This document shows positions 36,202 to 43,849 of a DNA stretch of 64,000 bases, in pieces. Origin of the DNA: Streptomyces cirratus (GTDB lineage: Bacteria; Actinomycetota; Actinomycetes; Streptomycetales; Streptomycetaceae); contig NZ_BMVP01000001.1 of the NCBI RefSeq assembly GCF_014650775.1, forward strand, positions 868,001 to 932,000, written 5' to 3'. Position 1 is the stretch's first letter. Every line of letters starts with the position of its first letter. A program made the translations under genes and the position numbers. Below the pieces are notes generated by a model that was given only the letters and a program-made list of their open reading frames with translations, made no database searches and was not told the origin of the DNA.

Positions 36202-37065
36202 ATGGCGGAAATCATCCAGAAGGACGGCACATGGACCTTCGACGGCGACGCGGTACGCATCGTGCCGGGCCGGGACAAGGACGTCGGCCCGCTGCGCCAG
36301 AGCCTCGGGGAACTTTCGGTACCGCTCCACGCGATCGCCGGCGTCTCCTATGAGCCGGGCCGCAAGTCGGGCCGGCTGCGTCTTCGGCCCCGCGACGGCG
36401 CCGACCCGCTGACGCAGGGCACGGGCGGCCGGCTGCCCGACACCGCCGACCCGTACAAGCTGACCGTCGAGGCGGCCAGGGCCGCGGTCGCGGAGTACTT
36501 CGTGGACGAGGTGCGCAACGCGCTGCTGCTCGACCAGGTCGATCCCGGTCCGGCGGACGCGTACCTGCTGCCCGGGCCGCCCGTGCCGGTCACGGCCGAG
36601 GCGGGCGACTCGACGGTGTCCTTCGACGGCGACACGCTCACGCTGGACTGGAACTGGACGGCGGAGGACGCCAAGCACTCGGCCGGCCCGAGCCGGTTCC
36701 GGGTCGCGGACGTCCGGGCGGTGGAGTGGGTTCCGGCGAAGGGCCTCTCGAATGGCTGGCTCCGGTTCACTCTCGCGGGTGCGCAGGCGGCGCCCGCGCC
36801 CAAGTACGACCCCCACGCGGCGGAACTCTTCGGCTTCGGGAAGAAGGAGCTGCTGACCGCGCTGGTCGCGGCGGCCGTGACCGTGCGCCTCCCCCACCCG
36901 GCGGCGAGCCGGCCGCAGGCGCCGGCCATCCCGGCCCCCGCCGGCCCCGGCGACCACGACGTGCTCCTGCGCCGGCTGCGCGAGCTCGGCGAGCTGCACA
37001 AGGAGGGCGTCCTCACCTCCGAGGAATTCCTGACCGCAAAAGCGGCCATTTTGGGGCATTTCTAA
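36202..37065 (+). CDS. DUF4429 / SHOCT-domain protein
   Basis: A 287-aa cytoplasmic protein with two similar domains: residues 1-113 (KDGTWTFDGDAVRIVPG to YFVDEVRNALL) and about 132-232 (VSFDGDTLTLDWNWTAEDA onwards), each reading as one DUF4429 copy. Proline- and alanine-rich sequence follows, then a C-terminal SHOCT motif of about 30 residues (LLRRLRELGELHKEGVLTSE, then EFLTAK). Function is unknown; SHOCT motifs are often found in oligomerising or membrane-associated proteins. Confidence 0.82.
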   Translation: MAEIIQKDGTWTFDGDAVRIVPGRDKDVGPLRQSLGELSVPLHAIAGVSYEPGRKSGRLRLRPRDGADPLTQGTGGRLPDTADPYKLTVEAARAAVAEYFVDEVRNALLLDQVDPGPADAYLLPGPPVPVTAEAGDSTVSFDGDTLTLDWNWTAEDAKHSAGPSRFRVADVRAVEWVPAKGLSNGWLRFTLAGAQAAPAPKYDPHAAELFGFGKKELLTALVAAAVTVRLPHPAASRPQAPAIPAPAGPGDHDVLLRRLRELGELHKEGVLTSEEFLTAKAAILGHF

Positions 37066-37110
37066 TCGAGCCTGACCGGAAGTAGACATTCCCCTGGTCC
37101 AGACCAGCTT

Positions 37111-37139
37111 GATCCTGCCCGGTTTCGGGCAGGATCTTT
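37111..37139 (+). terminator. Intrinsic terminator after the DUF4429 gene
   Basis: GATCCTGCCCG (37111-37121) and its complement (37126-37136) form a perfect 11-bp stem with a GTTT loop followed by TTT. It is one of the few terminators here with a T-run. Confidence 0.85.
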
Positions 37140-37151
37140 GCGTTCCAGCCC

Positions 37152-37448
37152 GTGGACCGTCAGTATCTACGGGTGCTCGACCGCCGCCCGTCGCATGACG
37201 ACCTCGTCGACCACCTGGTGCGCAGCACCTCGCTCCAGCGAGGGGAAGCCGCCCGGGTGGTGCTCGACGTGCTCGCCTACTTCGACGAGACGACCGAGAC
37301 GTTCGTCCGCCGCCGCCACCGCGAGCTGCAGTCCGGCGGTTCCGTCAACGCGGAGATCTTCGAACGCATCGCCGCCGAACTGCCGCACCGCGCCGTGGCG
37401 CCCCCGGAGCTCTCGCTCCGGCAGCTGCGCCGCATCGTCTACGGGTGA
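37152..37448 (+). CDS. Small conserved hypothetical protein upstream of glmS
   Basis: A 98-aa protein from GTG 37152, rich in charged residues (HDDLVDHLVRSTSLQRGEAA, YFDETTETFVRRRHRELQSG, ELSLRQLRRIVYG). It appears all-helical, has no cysteine, signal or membrane segment, and codon use is normal for coding DNA. No ribosome site is obvious because the terminator hairpin lies directly upstream. It ends 91 bp before glmS and may be co-transcribed. Function not recognised. Confidence 0.6.
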   Translation: MDRQYLRVLDRRPSHDDLVDHLVRSTSLQRGEAARVVLDVLAYFDETTETFVRRRHRELQSGGSVNAEIFERIAAELPHRAVAPPELSLRQLRRIVYG

Positions 37449-37539
37449 GACACGGCCCCCACGGGGCCAGGCGGCCGGGCCGGACGGCCCGGCCGGGTAC
37501 GAGCACGATCCACCGGAACCTCAGGAGGGGCAAGACCGT

Positions 37540-39357
37540 ATGTGCGGAATTGTGGGATACATCGGCAAGCGTGACGTCGCACCGCTGCTGCTGGAGGGTC
37601 TCCAGCGCCTGGAGTACCGCGGTTACGACTCCGCGGGCATCGTCGTCAACAGCCCGAAGTCCTCGGCCCTCAAGGTCGTCAAGGCCAAGGGCCGGGTCCG
37701 CGAGCTCGAATCCCGCGTGCCCAAGCGGTTCGCCGGCACCACCGGCATCGCCCACACCCGCTGGGCCACCCACGGCGCCCCGAGCGACATCAACTCCCAC
37801 CCGCACCTCGACGCGGAGAACAAGGTCGCGGTCGTCCACAACGGCATCGTGGACAACGCCTCCGAGCTGCGCGCCAAGCTGGAGGCCGACAGCGTCGTCT
37901 TCCTCTCCGAGACCGACACCGAGGTGCTCGTCCACCTGATCGCCCGCTCCCAGGCCGACTCCCTCGAGGAGAAGGTCCGCGAGGCGCTCAAGGTCGTCGA
38001 GGGCACCTACGGCATCGCCGTCATGCACGCCGACTTCCCGGACCGGATCGTGGTCGCCCGCAACGGCTCCCCGGTCGTCCTCGGCATCGGCGAGAAGGAG
38101 ATGTTCGTCGCCTCGGACGTCGCCGCGCTCGTCGCCCACACCCGCCAGATCGTCACCCTGGACGACGGCGAGATGGCCACGCTCAAGGCCGACGACTTCC
38201 GTACCTACACCACCTCCGGTACGACGACCACCGCCACGCCGGAGACCGTGGAGTGGGAGGCCGCCTCCTACGACATGGGCGGCCACGACACGTACATGCA
38301 CAAGGAGATCTCCGAGCAGGCGGAGGCCGTCGACCGCGTGCTGCGCGGCCGGATCGACGACCGCTTCTCCACCGTGCACCTGGGCGGCCTGAACCTGGAC
38401 CCGCGCGAGGCGCGCGGCATCCGCCGGGTCAAGATCCTGGGCTGCGGCACCTCGTACCACGCGGGTCTGATCGGCGCGGGCCTCATCGAGGGCATGGCCC
38501 GCATCCCCGCCGACGCCGAGCCGGCCTCCGAGTTCCGCTACCGCAACGCGGTCGTGGACCCGGACACCCTGTACATCGCGGTCTCCCAGTCGGGGGAGAC
38601 CTACGACGTCCTCGCGGCCGTCCAGGAGCTCAAGCGCAAGGGCGCCCGCGTCCTCGGCGTGGTCAACGTGGTCGGCTCGGCCATCGCCCGCGAGGCGGAC
38701 GGCGGCGTGTACGTGCACGCCGGCCCCGAGGTCTGCGTCGTGTCCACCAAGTGCTTCACCAACACGGTCGTGGCGTTCGCGCTGCTCGCCGTGCACCTGG
38801 GCCGGATCCGGGACCTGTCGGTGACCGACGGCAAGCGCATCATCGAGGGCCTGCGCAAGCTGCCCGCCCAGATCCAGGAGATCCTGGAGGGCGAGGAGGA
38901 CATCAAGAAGCTGGCGGCCGAGTACGCCGAGGCCAAGTCGATGATGTTCATCGGCCGGGTGCGCGGTTACCCGGTGGCCCTGGAGGCCTCCCTCAAGCTC
39001 AAGGAGATCTCCTACATCCACGCCGAGGCCTACCCCGCCTCCGAGCTCAAGCACGGTCCGCTCGCCCTCATCGAGCCGGCGATGCCGACGGTCGCGATCG
39101 TCCCGGACGACGACCTGCTGGACAAGAACCGCGCGGCGCTGGAGGAGATCAAGGCCCGCAGCGGCCGGATCCTGGCGGTCGCCCACCGCGAGCAGGAGAA
39201 GGCCGACCACACGATCGTCGTGCCCAAGAACGAGGACGAGCTGGACCCCATCCTGATGGGCATCCCGCTCCAGTTGCTGGCGTACCACACCGCCCTGGCG
39301 CTGGGCCGCGACATCGACAAGCCGCGCAACCTGGCCAAGTCGGTCACGGTCGAGTAG
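37540..39357 (+). CDS. glmS: Glutamine-fructose-6-phosphate aminotransferase
   Basis: A 605-aa enzyme making glucosamine-6-phosphate from fructose-6-phosphate and glutamine, the entry to peptidoglycan and amino-sugar synthesis. The N-terminal glutaminase starts MCGIVGYIGKRD, Cys2 being the nucleophile after Met removal; HTRWATHGAPS and HNGIVDN follow. Two SIS domains occupy the C-half (GCGTSYHAG, SQSGETYDVLAAV) and the chain ends KPRNLAKSVTVE, the usual C-terminus. AGGAGGGG precedes ATG 37540. No glmS ribozyme-like leader is apparent. Confidence 0.95.
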   Translation: MCGIVGYIGKRDVAPLLLEGLQRLEYRGYDSAGIVVNSPKSSALKVVKAKGRVRELESRVPKRFAGTTGIAHTRWATHGAPSDINSHPHLDAENKVAVVHNGIVDNASELRAKLEADSVVFLSETDTEVLVHLIARSQADSLEEKVREALKVVEGTYGIAVMHADFPDRIVVARNGSPVVLGIGEKEMFVASDVAALVAHTRQIVTLDDGEMATLKADDFRTYTTSGTTTTATPETVEWEAASYDMGGHDTYMHKEISEQAEAVDRVLRGRIDDRFSTVHLGGLNLDPREARGIRRVKILGCGTSYHAGLIGAGLIEGMARIPADAEPASEFRYRNAVVDPDTLYIAVSQSGETYDVLAAVQELKRKGARVLGVVNVVGSAIAREADGGVYVHAGPEVCVVSTKCFTNTVVAFALLAVHLGRIRDLSVTDGKRIIEGLRKLPAQIQEILEGEEDIKKLAAEYAEAKSMMFIGRVRGYPVALEASLKLKEISYIHAEAYPASELKHGPLALIEPAMPTVAIVPDDDLLDKNRAALEEIKARSGRILAVAHREQEKADHTIVVPKNEDELDPILMGIPLQLLAYHTALALGRDIDKPRNLAKSVTVE

Positions 39358-39372
39358 GCACACCGCACGCAG

Positions 39373-39401
39373 CGGGCCCCGGGGATCGCCCCCGGGGCCC
39401 G
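39373..39401. terminator. Bidirectional terminator between glmS and the convergent SatP-like gene
   Basis: CGGGCCCCGGGG (39373-39384) and its exact complement (39390-39401) give a 12-bp stem with a 5-nt loop. Confidence 0.75.
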
Positions 39402-39419
39402 TTCCCGTCTGCGCGTCCG

Positions 39420-39989
39420 CTACCCGGCCGCGACGGCGCCGCGCCGGGAGCCCCTGCCGAGCGCCATCGGCCAGGAGGCCAGGGCGGCGGTGGCCCCGTA
39501 CCAGGCCAGCAGGCCGCCGATCGCCGCCACCCAGCCGGCCACCTTGGCCAGTCCGCCGCTGCCGGCGAAGGTGCCCACCGCGAGGAGCACCAGGGAGAGG
39601 GTGAGCAGGCCGTAGACGCCCTGCCCGAACAGCCCGGCGGCCGCGCCCAGCGTCAGGGTGAGGGCGAGGAGGGCGAAGAGCACCAGGAACAGCCCGGCCG
39701 CGTGCGCCGACACCTTGGCGTCGGCTCCGCCGGCCCAGGTGAACCAGAAGGCCCCGAGGCCCGCGAACGCGGTGCCGTTGAAGCCGTTGCCGCCCCGGAA
39801 CTCGAGGAGTCCGAGGACGAAGAGGGCGAGACCGCCCACGTACATCGCGAGGGATACGGAGTCTGCCGCGCTCACGCCGCTGATGATGCCGGTGTGGCCG
39901 ATACCGAATGCGAGAAGGGTGAGACCCAGGGCTATGTGCCCGAGGGTCGAAGTCGAGGCCGTGCTTCCCGCAGAGACACCATTGTCCAC
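39420..39989 (-). CDS. GPR1/FUN34/YaaH (SatP-like) membrane protein
   Basis: A 189-aa membrane protein with six hydrophobic segments from residue 15 to 175. LGHIALGLTLLAFGIGHTG and the central RGGNGFNGTAFAGLGAFWFTWAG resemble the acetate/succinate transporter family SatP, with changes from the usual NPAPLGL motif. Probable role: acetate or other small carboxylate (or ammonium) movement across the membrane, inferred from the family. Alone on its transcript and convergent with glmS. Confidence 0.75.
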   Translation of the reverse strand: MDNGVSAGSTASTSTLGHIALGLTLLAFGIGHTGIISGVSAADSVSLAMYVGGLALFVLGLLEFRGGNGFNGTAFAGLGAFWFTWAGGADAKVSAHAAGLFLVLFALLALTLTLGAAAGLFGQGVYGLLTLSLVLLAVGTFAGSGGLAKVAGWVAAIGGLLAWYGATAALASWPMALGRGSRRGAVAAG

Positions 39990-40088
39990 GGCGGGCTCCC
40001 TTCGATCTGCAGTTGTTTGCTGCGTCCCAGCAGCATTTATCTACCCCTTACAAGGGGGTTCACAACCGCACAACCGGCGGACAGCGTG

Positions 40089-40619
40089 TTACGGAATGAC
40101 AACAACGGGTCGCTGTGCCCGTTTGGCCAGGCGGCCCGCCACAGAGCCGAAGATCCGGCCGACGATGCCGTGCGTGGAGCCGACCACGATGGCGTCGGCC
40201 GAGTACTCGCGGCCGACCTCCTCCAGCTCGTGGCAGATGTCACCGCCCCGCTCGACCAGGATCCACGGCACCTCGGCCAGGTAATCCGCGCAGGCGAGTT
40301 CCAGCCCCAGCACTTCCGTGCGGTGGTCCGGGACGTCCACGAAGACGGGCGGCTCGCAGCCGGCCCACACGGTGGTGGGCAGCCGGTTGGCCACATGGAC
40401 GATGATCAGACCGGATCCGGAGCGGCGGGCCATCCCGATGGCGTACGCGAGGGCGCGCTCGCTGGACGTGGAGCCGTCGAAGCCGACCACGACGCCGTGC
40501 CGGAAGGCAGGGTCGCAAGCCAGGCGCGTCTGTTCCACCGCGCGCAGGTCGGCCGACGCGGGGTCGGCGAGGCGCTTGCGCTTGCGGTCCGCGGGTTCGG
40601 AGTATTCGTGACCGGCCAT
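40089..40619 (-). CDS. Universal stress protein (UspA family)
   Basis: A 176-aa single-domain Usp. GVVVGFDGSTSSERALAYAI is the opening strand-loop-helix; the ATP-binding signature near the end is VVGSTHGIVGRIFGSVAGRLAK. A charged 40-residue N-terminal extension precedes the domain. Actinobacterial Usps are typically induced by hypoxia or dormancy; nothing in the leader here identifies the regulator. Confidence 0.87.
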   Translation of the reverse strand: MAGHEYSEPADRKRKRLADPASADLRAVEQTRLACDPAFRHGVVVGFDGSTSSERALAYAIGMARRSGSGLIIVHVANRLPTTVWAGCEPPVFVDVPDHRTEVLGLELACADYLAEVPWILVERGGDICHELEEVGREYSADAIVVGSTHGIVGRIFGSVAGRLAKRAQRPVVVIP

Positions 40620-40937
40620 GGGTGTCTCGGCGAAGGGTCCTCGGGGAAGCGACGGGGGAGATTTCGGCGACGCACTGTGACGGAGCTCTGTCCGGGAAGC
40701 ATCTTCCCAAGCCCTTACCTCTCAGAGTACGGCGACACCCTTGTCCTGCACAGGGCTTGCCGCCCTTGAGGAGCGTCCCAGGGAGCATGCCCGAGGGGCG
40801 GCGCATTGGCAATGGCGGCTGTCCCCTACAGCCAGTGACGAGAGTGCGGCGCGCCACCCGTGCGCGCAGTGACCGAGCCCGTCGCCCGCCGTTGGACAAG
40901 GGTCCGACCGTCCAGGAAGAGCCGCAGGGAGTACGCC
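40620..40937. other. Intergenic region between divergent usp and a small membrane-protein gene
   Basis: 318 bp without a supportable gene. It must hold the promoters of two divergent genes. Apart from an AGGGAG ribosome site at 40926-40931 I see no repeat or operator that stands out. Confidence 0.5.
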
Positions 40938-41363
40938 GTGCCCGGCCATCCGGATCACCCCGTCCAGCCCGCTCCGCCGACTCGGTCCCCCCGGTCCGCC
41001 GGACCGGGACACCGTTTCACCCCTTCCGCCGTTCACCCGTCCGTGCGCTCCGCCCGTCACTCGCATGACGACCCGGCGGGTGAAGTGGTGCGCTGGGCCG
41101 CGTTCAGCTGTCTGCTCGTCCCCGTGGTCCTCGTCGTCTACGGGGCCTCCTTCGGCGGGGCCGCCGTCGCGACGCTCGGCCTGGCGGCCGTCACCGCCGC
41201 CTGCCGGGTGCTCCTGCGGCACTCGGAGAAGGCGGAGCGGGCCGCGGCCCGGATCCGCACCGAGGAGGCGTCCCGGTCCGCACACCGTGGCCGGCACTCG
41301 CGCAGCGGGGCCGGTTCACACCGTGGATGTCACGCTCCCGGACCGATGTCCCCGCACGACTGA
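40938..41363 (+). CDS. Small membrane protein of unknown function
   Basis: A 141-aa protein from GTG 40938. The first 45 residues are Pro/Ser/Arg/His-rich and probably disordered; residues about 52-84 (WAAFSCLLVPVVLVVYGASFGG onwards) form one or two membrane segments; the tail is basic with many His and Arg. Its place directly before the adpA leader is conserved in my recollection of other streptomycetes, but no function is known. Confidence 0.6.
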   Translation: MPGHPDHPVQPAPPTRSPRSAGPGHRFTPSAVHPSVRSARHSHDDPAGEVVRWAAFSCLLVPVVLVVYGASFGGAAVATLGLAAVTAACRVLLRHSEKAERAAARIRTEEASRSAHRGRHSRSGAGSHRGCHAPGPMSPHD

Positions 41364-41739
41364 CCGGTTCGCACGTACACACCCGGTTGTTTTCGGCCAA
41401 CTTCCCGGCAGGGTCCGTTCCTTGCCGGAATGTCCCCCCAACCCCCCTACCACCAGCGACGACGGAGTGCCGGTGCGCCGCCGACCCCATGAGTACTGGC
41501 CATGGCCGGACCGAGCGCTTCCTGAACGGGTAGCGGAGTGGAACCCTTACTGATCGAATGCTTTTCGCCAAGTTGCCAAGTCGACATAGCGCTGCGTGCT
41601 GAACTTGTCACGCCGACACCACGGGACGCAGTAGATTCGATCATGTATTTACGGCGGGGGATCCACGTGCAAGGCCGAGGGGAAACGTGCAGGTGCGACC
41701 AGACCAAGGAGTCGCGACACCCAAGGGGGGCTTAGCGCC
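41364..41739 (+). promoter_or_regulatory. adpA promoter and leader region
   Basis: 376 bp of lower GC than its surroundings, as expected for a complex promoter. It holds an inverted repeat CCGGCA/TGCCGG (41405-41410, 41423-41428) and a TAGATT (41632-41637) that could be a -10 box, which would put transcription start near 41643 and the leader at about 97 nt. AAGGGGGG (41723-41730) is the adpA ribosome site. AdpA autoregulation and control by gamma-butyrolactone receptors are known in other species; I could not find a convincing full consensus for either. Confidence 0.5.
41643..41735 (+). other. Possible 30-codon leader reading frame with a TTA codon, upstream of adpA
   Basis: ATG at 41643 opens a frame of 30 codons ending at TAG 41733-41735, four bases before the adpA ATG. 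Its third codon is TTA (41649-41651). Its last codons overlap the adpA ribosome-binding site, so translating or stalling ribosomes could affect adpA. The same frame can be traced back to a GTG at 41538, with another TTA at 41547-41549. It has no ribosome site of its own, but if the TAGATT box is used the transcript could begin at or next to the ATG (leaderless). Low GC means TTA could be chance. Confidence 0.3.
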
Positions 41740-42906
41740 ATGAGCCAGGATTCCACCGCAGTCGTCGCGGACGCGGGCCGGAAGCTCGCGGGGCGTCGCC
41801 GCAGGGAGATCGTCGCGGTGCTGCTGTTCAGCGGCGGACCGATCTTCGAGAGCTCAATTCCACTTTCCGTGTTCGGCATCGACCGGCAGGACGCGGGAGT
41901 TCCACGCTACCGACTACTCGTGTGCGCCGGTGAGGACGGTCCGCTGCGGACCACCGGCGGACTCGAACTGACCGCTCCGTACGGGCTGGAGGCGATCGCC
42001 CGGGCGGGCACGGTCGTCGTTCCGGCCTGGCGGTCCATCACTTCACCGCCGCCGCCCGAGGCACTGGACGCACTGCGTCTGGCGCACGAGGAGGGGGCCC
42101 GGATCGTCGGATTGTGCACGGGGGCCTTCGTGCTCGCCGCCGCCGGTCTGCTGGACGGCCGGCCCGCGACGACGCACTGGATGTACGCGCCGACGCTGGC
42201 CAAGCGTTACCCGTCCGTCCACGTCGACCCGCGCGAGCTGTTCGTCGACGACGGCGACGTACTGACCTCCGCGGGCACCGCGGCCGGAATCGACCTGTGC
42301 CTGCACATCGTGCGCACGGACCACGGCAGCGAGGCGGCCGGGGCACTGGCCCGCCGGCTCGTCGTCCCGCCGCGCCGCACCGGCGGCCAGGAACGCTACC
42401 TCGACCGGTCGCTGCCGGAGGAGATCGGCGCCGACCCGCTGGCCGAGGTCGTCGCCTGGGCGCTGGAACACCTCCACGAGCAGTTCGACGTGGAGACCCT
42501 GGCCGCCCGCGCCTACATGAGCCGGCGCACCTTCGACCGCCGGTTCCGCTCGCTCACCGGCAGCGCGCCGCTCCAGTGGCTGATCACCCAGCGGGTGCTC
42601 CAGGCGCAGCGGCTGCTGGAGACCTCCGACTACTCGGTCGACGAGGTCGCCGGGCGCTGCGGGTTCCGTTCGCCCGTCGCGCTGCGCGGTCACTTCCGGC
42701 GCCAGCTGGGGTCCTCCCCGGCTGCCTACCGCTCCGCCTACCGGGCGCGCCGGCCGCAGGCCGACGTACCGCACGTGGCCGAGCTCTCCGGTGGCCCGGT
42801 GCCGCACCAGCGCACTCCGCAGCGGGCGGCGGCGGCCCTGGCCGCGGCCGGTCCCACGGTCACCGAGCTGTACTCGCCGGGCCGGGTGCTGCGCGAGCAC
42901 GCGTAG
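41740..42906 (+). CDS. adpA: AdpA, AraC-family central regulator of development and secondary metabolism
   Basis: A 388-aa AdpA. Residues about 26-190 are the DJ-1/PfpI-like dimerisation domain (VLLFSGGPIFESSIPLSVFG, CTGAFVLAAAGLLDGRPATT); about 225-325 is the AraC DNA-binding domain with two HTH motifs (DVETLAARAYMSRRTFDRRF and VDEVAGRCGFRSPVALRGHF). AdpA controls hundreds of genes for aerial growth, sporulation and antibiotics. Reading every codon from 41740 to the TAG at 42904, no TTA leucine codon is present, including the interdomain linker where other streptomycetes keep one. The tail after residue 330 is species-variable. It is followed by a 19-bp-stem terminator and orn. Confidence 0.95.
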   Translation: MSQDSTAVVADAGRKLAGRRRREIVAVLLFSGGPIFESSIPLSVFGIDRQDAGVPRYRLLVCAGEDGPLRTTGGLELTAPYGLEAIARAGTVVVPAWRSITSPPPPEALDALRLAHEEGARIVGLCTGAFVLAAAGLLDGRPATTHWMYAPTLAKRYPSVHVDPRELFVDDGDVLTSAGTAAGIDLCLHIVRTDHGSEAAGALARRLVVPPRRTGGQERYLDRSLPEEIGADPLAEVVAWALEHLHEQFDVETLAARAYMSRRTFDRRFRSLTGSAPLQWLITQRVLQAQRLLETSDYSVDEVAGRCGFRSPVALRGHFRRQLGSSPAAYRSAYRARRPQADVPHVAELSGGPVPHQRTPQRAAAALAAAGPTVTELYSPGRVLREHA

Positions 42907-42925
42907 CCCTGCCGCGAGCAGGTGA

Positions 42926-42968
42926 CGAAGGTCCCCCACATCGGTGTCCCCGATGTGGGGGACCTTCG
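42926..42968 (+). terminator. Strong hairpin between adpA and orn
   Basis: A perfect 19-bp stem (42926-42944 with 42950-42968) and a 5-nt loop, no T-run. It would end adpA transcription or limit read-through into orn. Confidence 0.8.
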
Positions 42969-42996
42969 CGTCGCGGGACCCCCTAAGGTGGGGTTC

Positions 42997-43599
42997 ATGA
43001 ACGATCGCATGGTGTGGATCGACTGCGAGATGACCGGGCTCTCGTTGACGGACGACGCACTTATCGAGGTGGCCGCACTGGTCACCGACTCGGAGCTGAA
43101 CGTGCTCGGCGAAGGCGTGGACATCGTGATCCGCCCGCCGGACGCGGCCCTGGAGACCATGCCCGACGTGGTGCGCCAGATGCACACCGCCTCCGGCCTG
43201 CTGGACGAGCTGGCGGGCGGGACCACGCTCGCGGACGCCGAGGCCCAGGTCCTGGCGTACGTGCGGGAGCACGTGAAGGAGCCCGGCAAGGCGCCGCTGT
43301 GCGGGAACTCGGTCGGCACCGACCGCGGTTTCCTGCTGCGGGACATGGCCGCGCTGGAGTCGTACCTGCACTACCGGATCGTGGACGTGTCCTCGGTCAA
43401 GGAGCTGGCGCGCCGCTGGTACCCGCGGGCCTACTTCAACAGTCCGCCGAAGAACGGCAACCACCGGGCGCTGGCGGACATCAAGGAGTCCATCGCCGAG
43501 CTGCGCTACTACCGCGAGGCGGTCTTCGTCCCGCAGCCCGGGCCCGACTCGGACACGGCGCGCACCATCGCCGCGAAGTACGTCGTCGCCGGCGAGTAG
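42997..43599 (+). CDS. orn: Oligoribonuclease
   Basis: A 200-aa DEDDh 3'-5' exonuclease that degrades 2-5-nt RNAs, including pGpG from cyclic di-GMP breakdown. The active-site motifs are WIDCEMTGL (D9, E11), [11 protein letters not shown] and [11 protein letters not shown]. Length and motifs are standard. AAGGTGGGG precedes ATG 42997. In S. coelicolor the ortholog ornA lies directly downstream of adpA and is needed for normal growth and development; the same order is seen here. Confidence 0.95.
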   Translation: MNDRMVWIDCEMTGLSLTDDALIEVAALVTDSELNVLGEGVDIVIRPPDAALETMPDVVRQMHTASGLLDELAGGTTLADAEAQVLAYVREHVKEPGKAPLCGNSVGTDRGFLLRDMAALESYLHYRIVDVSSVKELARRWYPRAYFNSPPKNGNHRALADIKESIAELRYYREAVFVPQPGPDSDTARTIAAKYVVAGE

Positions 43600-43707
43600 G
43601 AGCCGGTCGGGCGGCCGGGCGGAGGGGGCGCGGGGAAAGGGTGGAGCGAGCACCCTCCCGGACCCTGTACCCTTTTCTTCGGCCGGTCGCTCACGCGACC
43701 GGACATG

Positions 43708-43780
43708 GTGGGTGTAGCTCAGTTGGTAGAGCACCTGGTTGTGGTCCAGGTGGCCGCGGGTTCAAGTCCCGTCACTCACC
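43708..43780 (+). tRNA. tRNA-His (anticodon GTG)
   Basis: A full cloverleaf can be folded: acceptor GTGGGTG (43708-43714) with CACTCAC (43773-43779), D-arm from GCTC, anticodon stem CCTGG/CCAGG with loop TTGTGGT and anticodon GTG at 43741-43743, T-arm GCGGG-TTCAAGT-CCCGT. G43707 can pair with C43780 as the G-1:C73 identity pair of tRNA-His. CCA is not encoded. Confidence 0.97.
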
Positions 43781-43785
43781 CTGTG

Positions 43786-43822
43786 GGAAGGCCCCGGTAC
43801 GCGGAAGCGGCCGGGGCCTTCC
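43786..43822. terminator. Terminator shared by tRNA-His and convergent cebR
   Basis: GGAAGGCCCCGG (43786-43797) and CCGGGGCCTTCC (43811-43822) form a perfect 12-bp stem with a 13-nt loop, 6 bp after the tRNA. Confidence 0.75.
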
Positions 43823-43849
43823 GCATGTCCGGGCACGTCCGGGGCCGCC

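Noticed and set aside
37449..37539. glmS ribozyme or riboswitch upstream of glmS
   Set aside because: The 91-bp gap shows no ribozyme-like core, and the element is characteristic of Firmicutes rather than Streptomyces.
41364..41739. Full AdpA (TGGCSNGWWY) and gamma-butyrolactone-receptor sites in the adpA promoter
   Set aside because: Several partial matches such as TTGGCCGAAAAC on the minus strand, but none meets the full consensus by eye.
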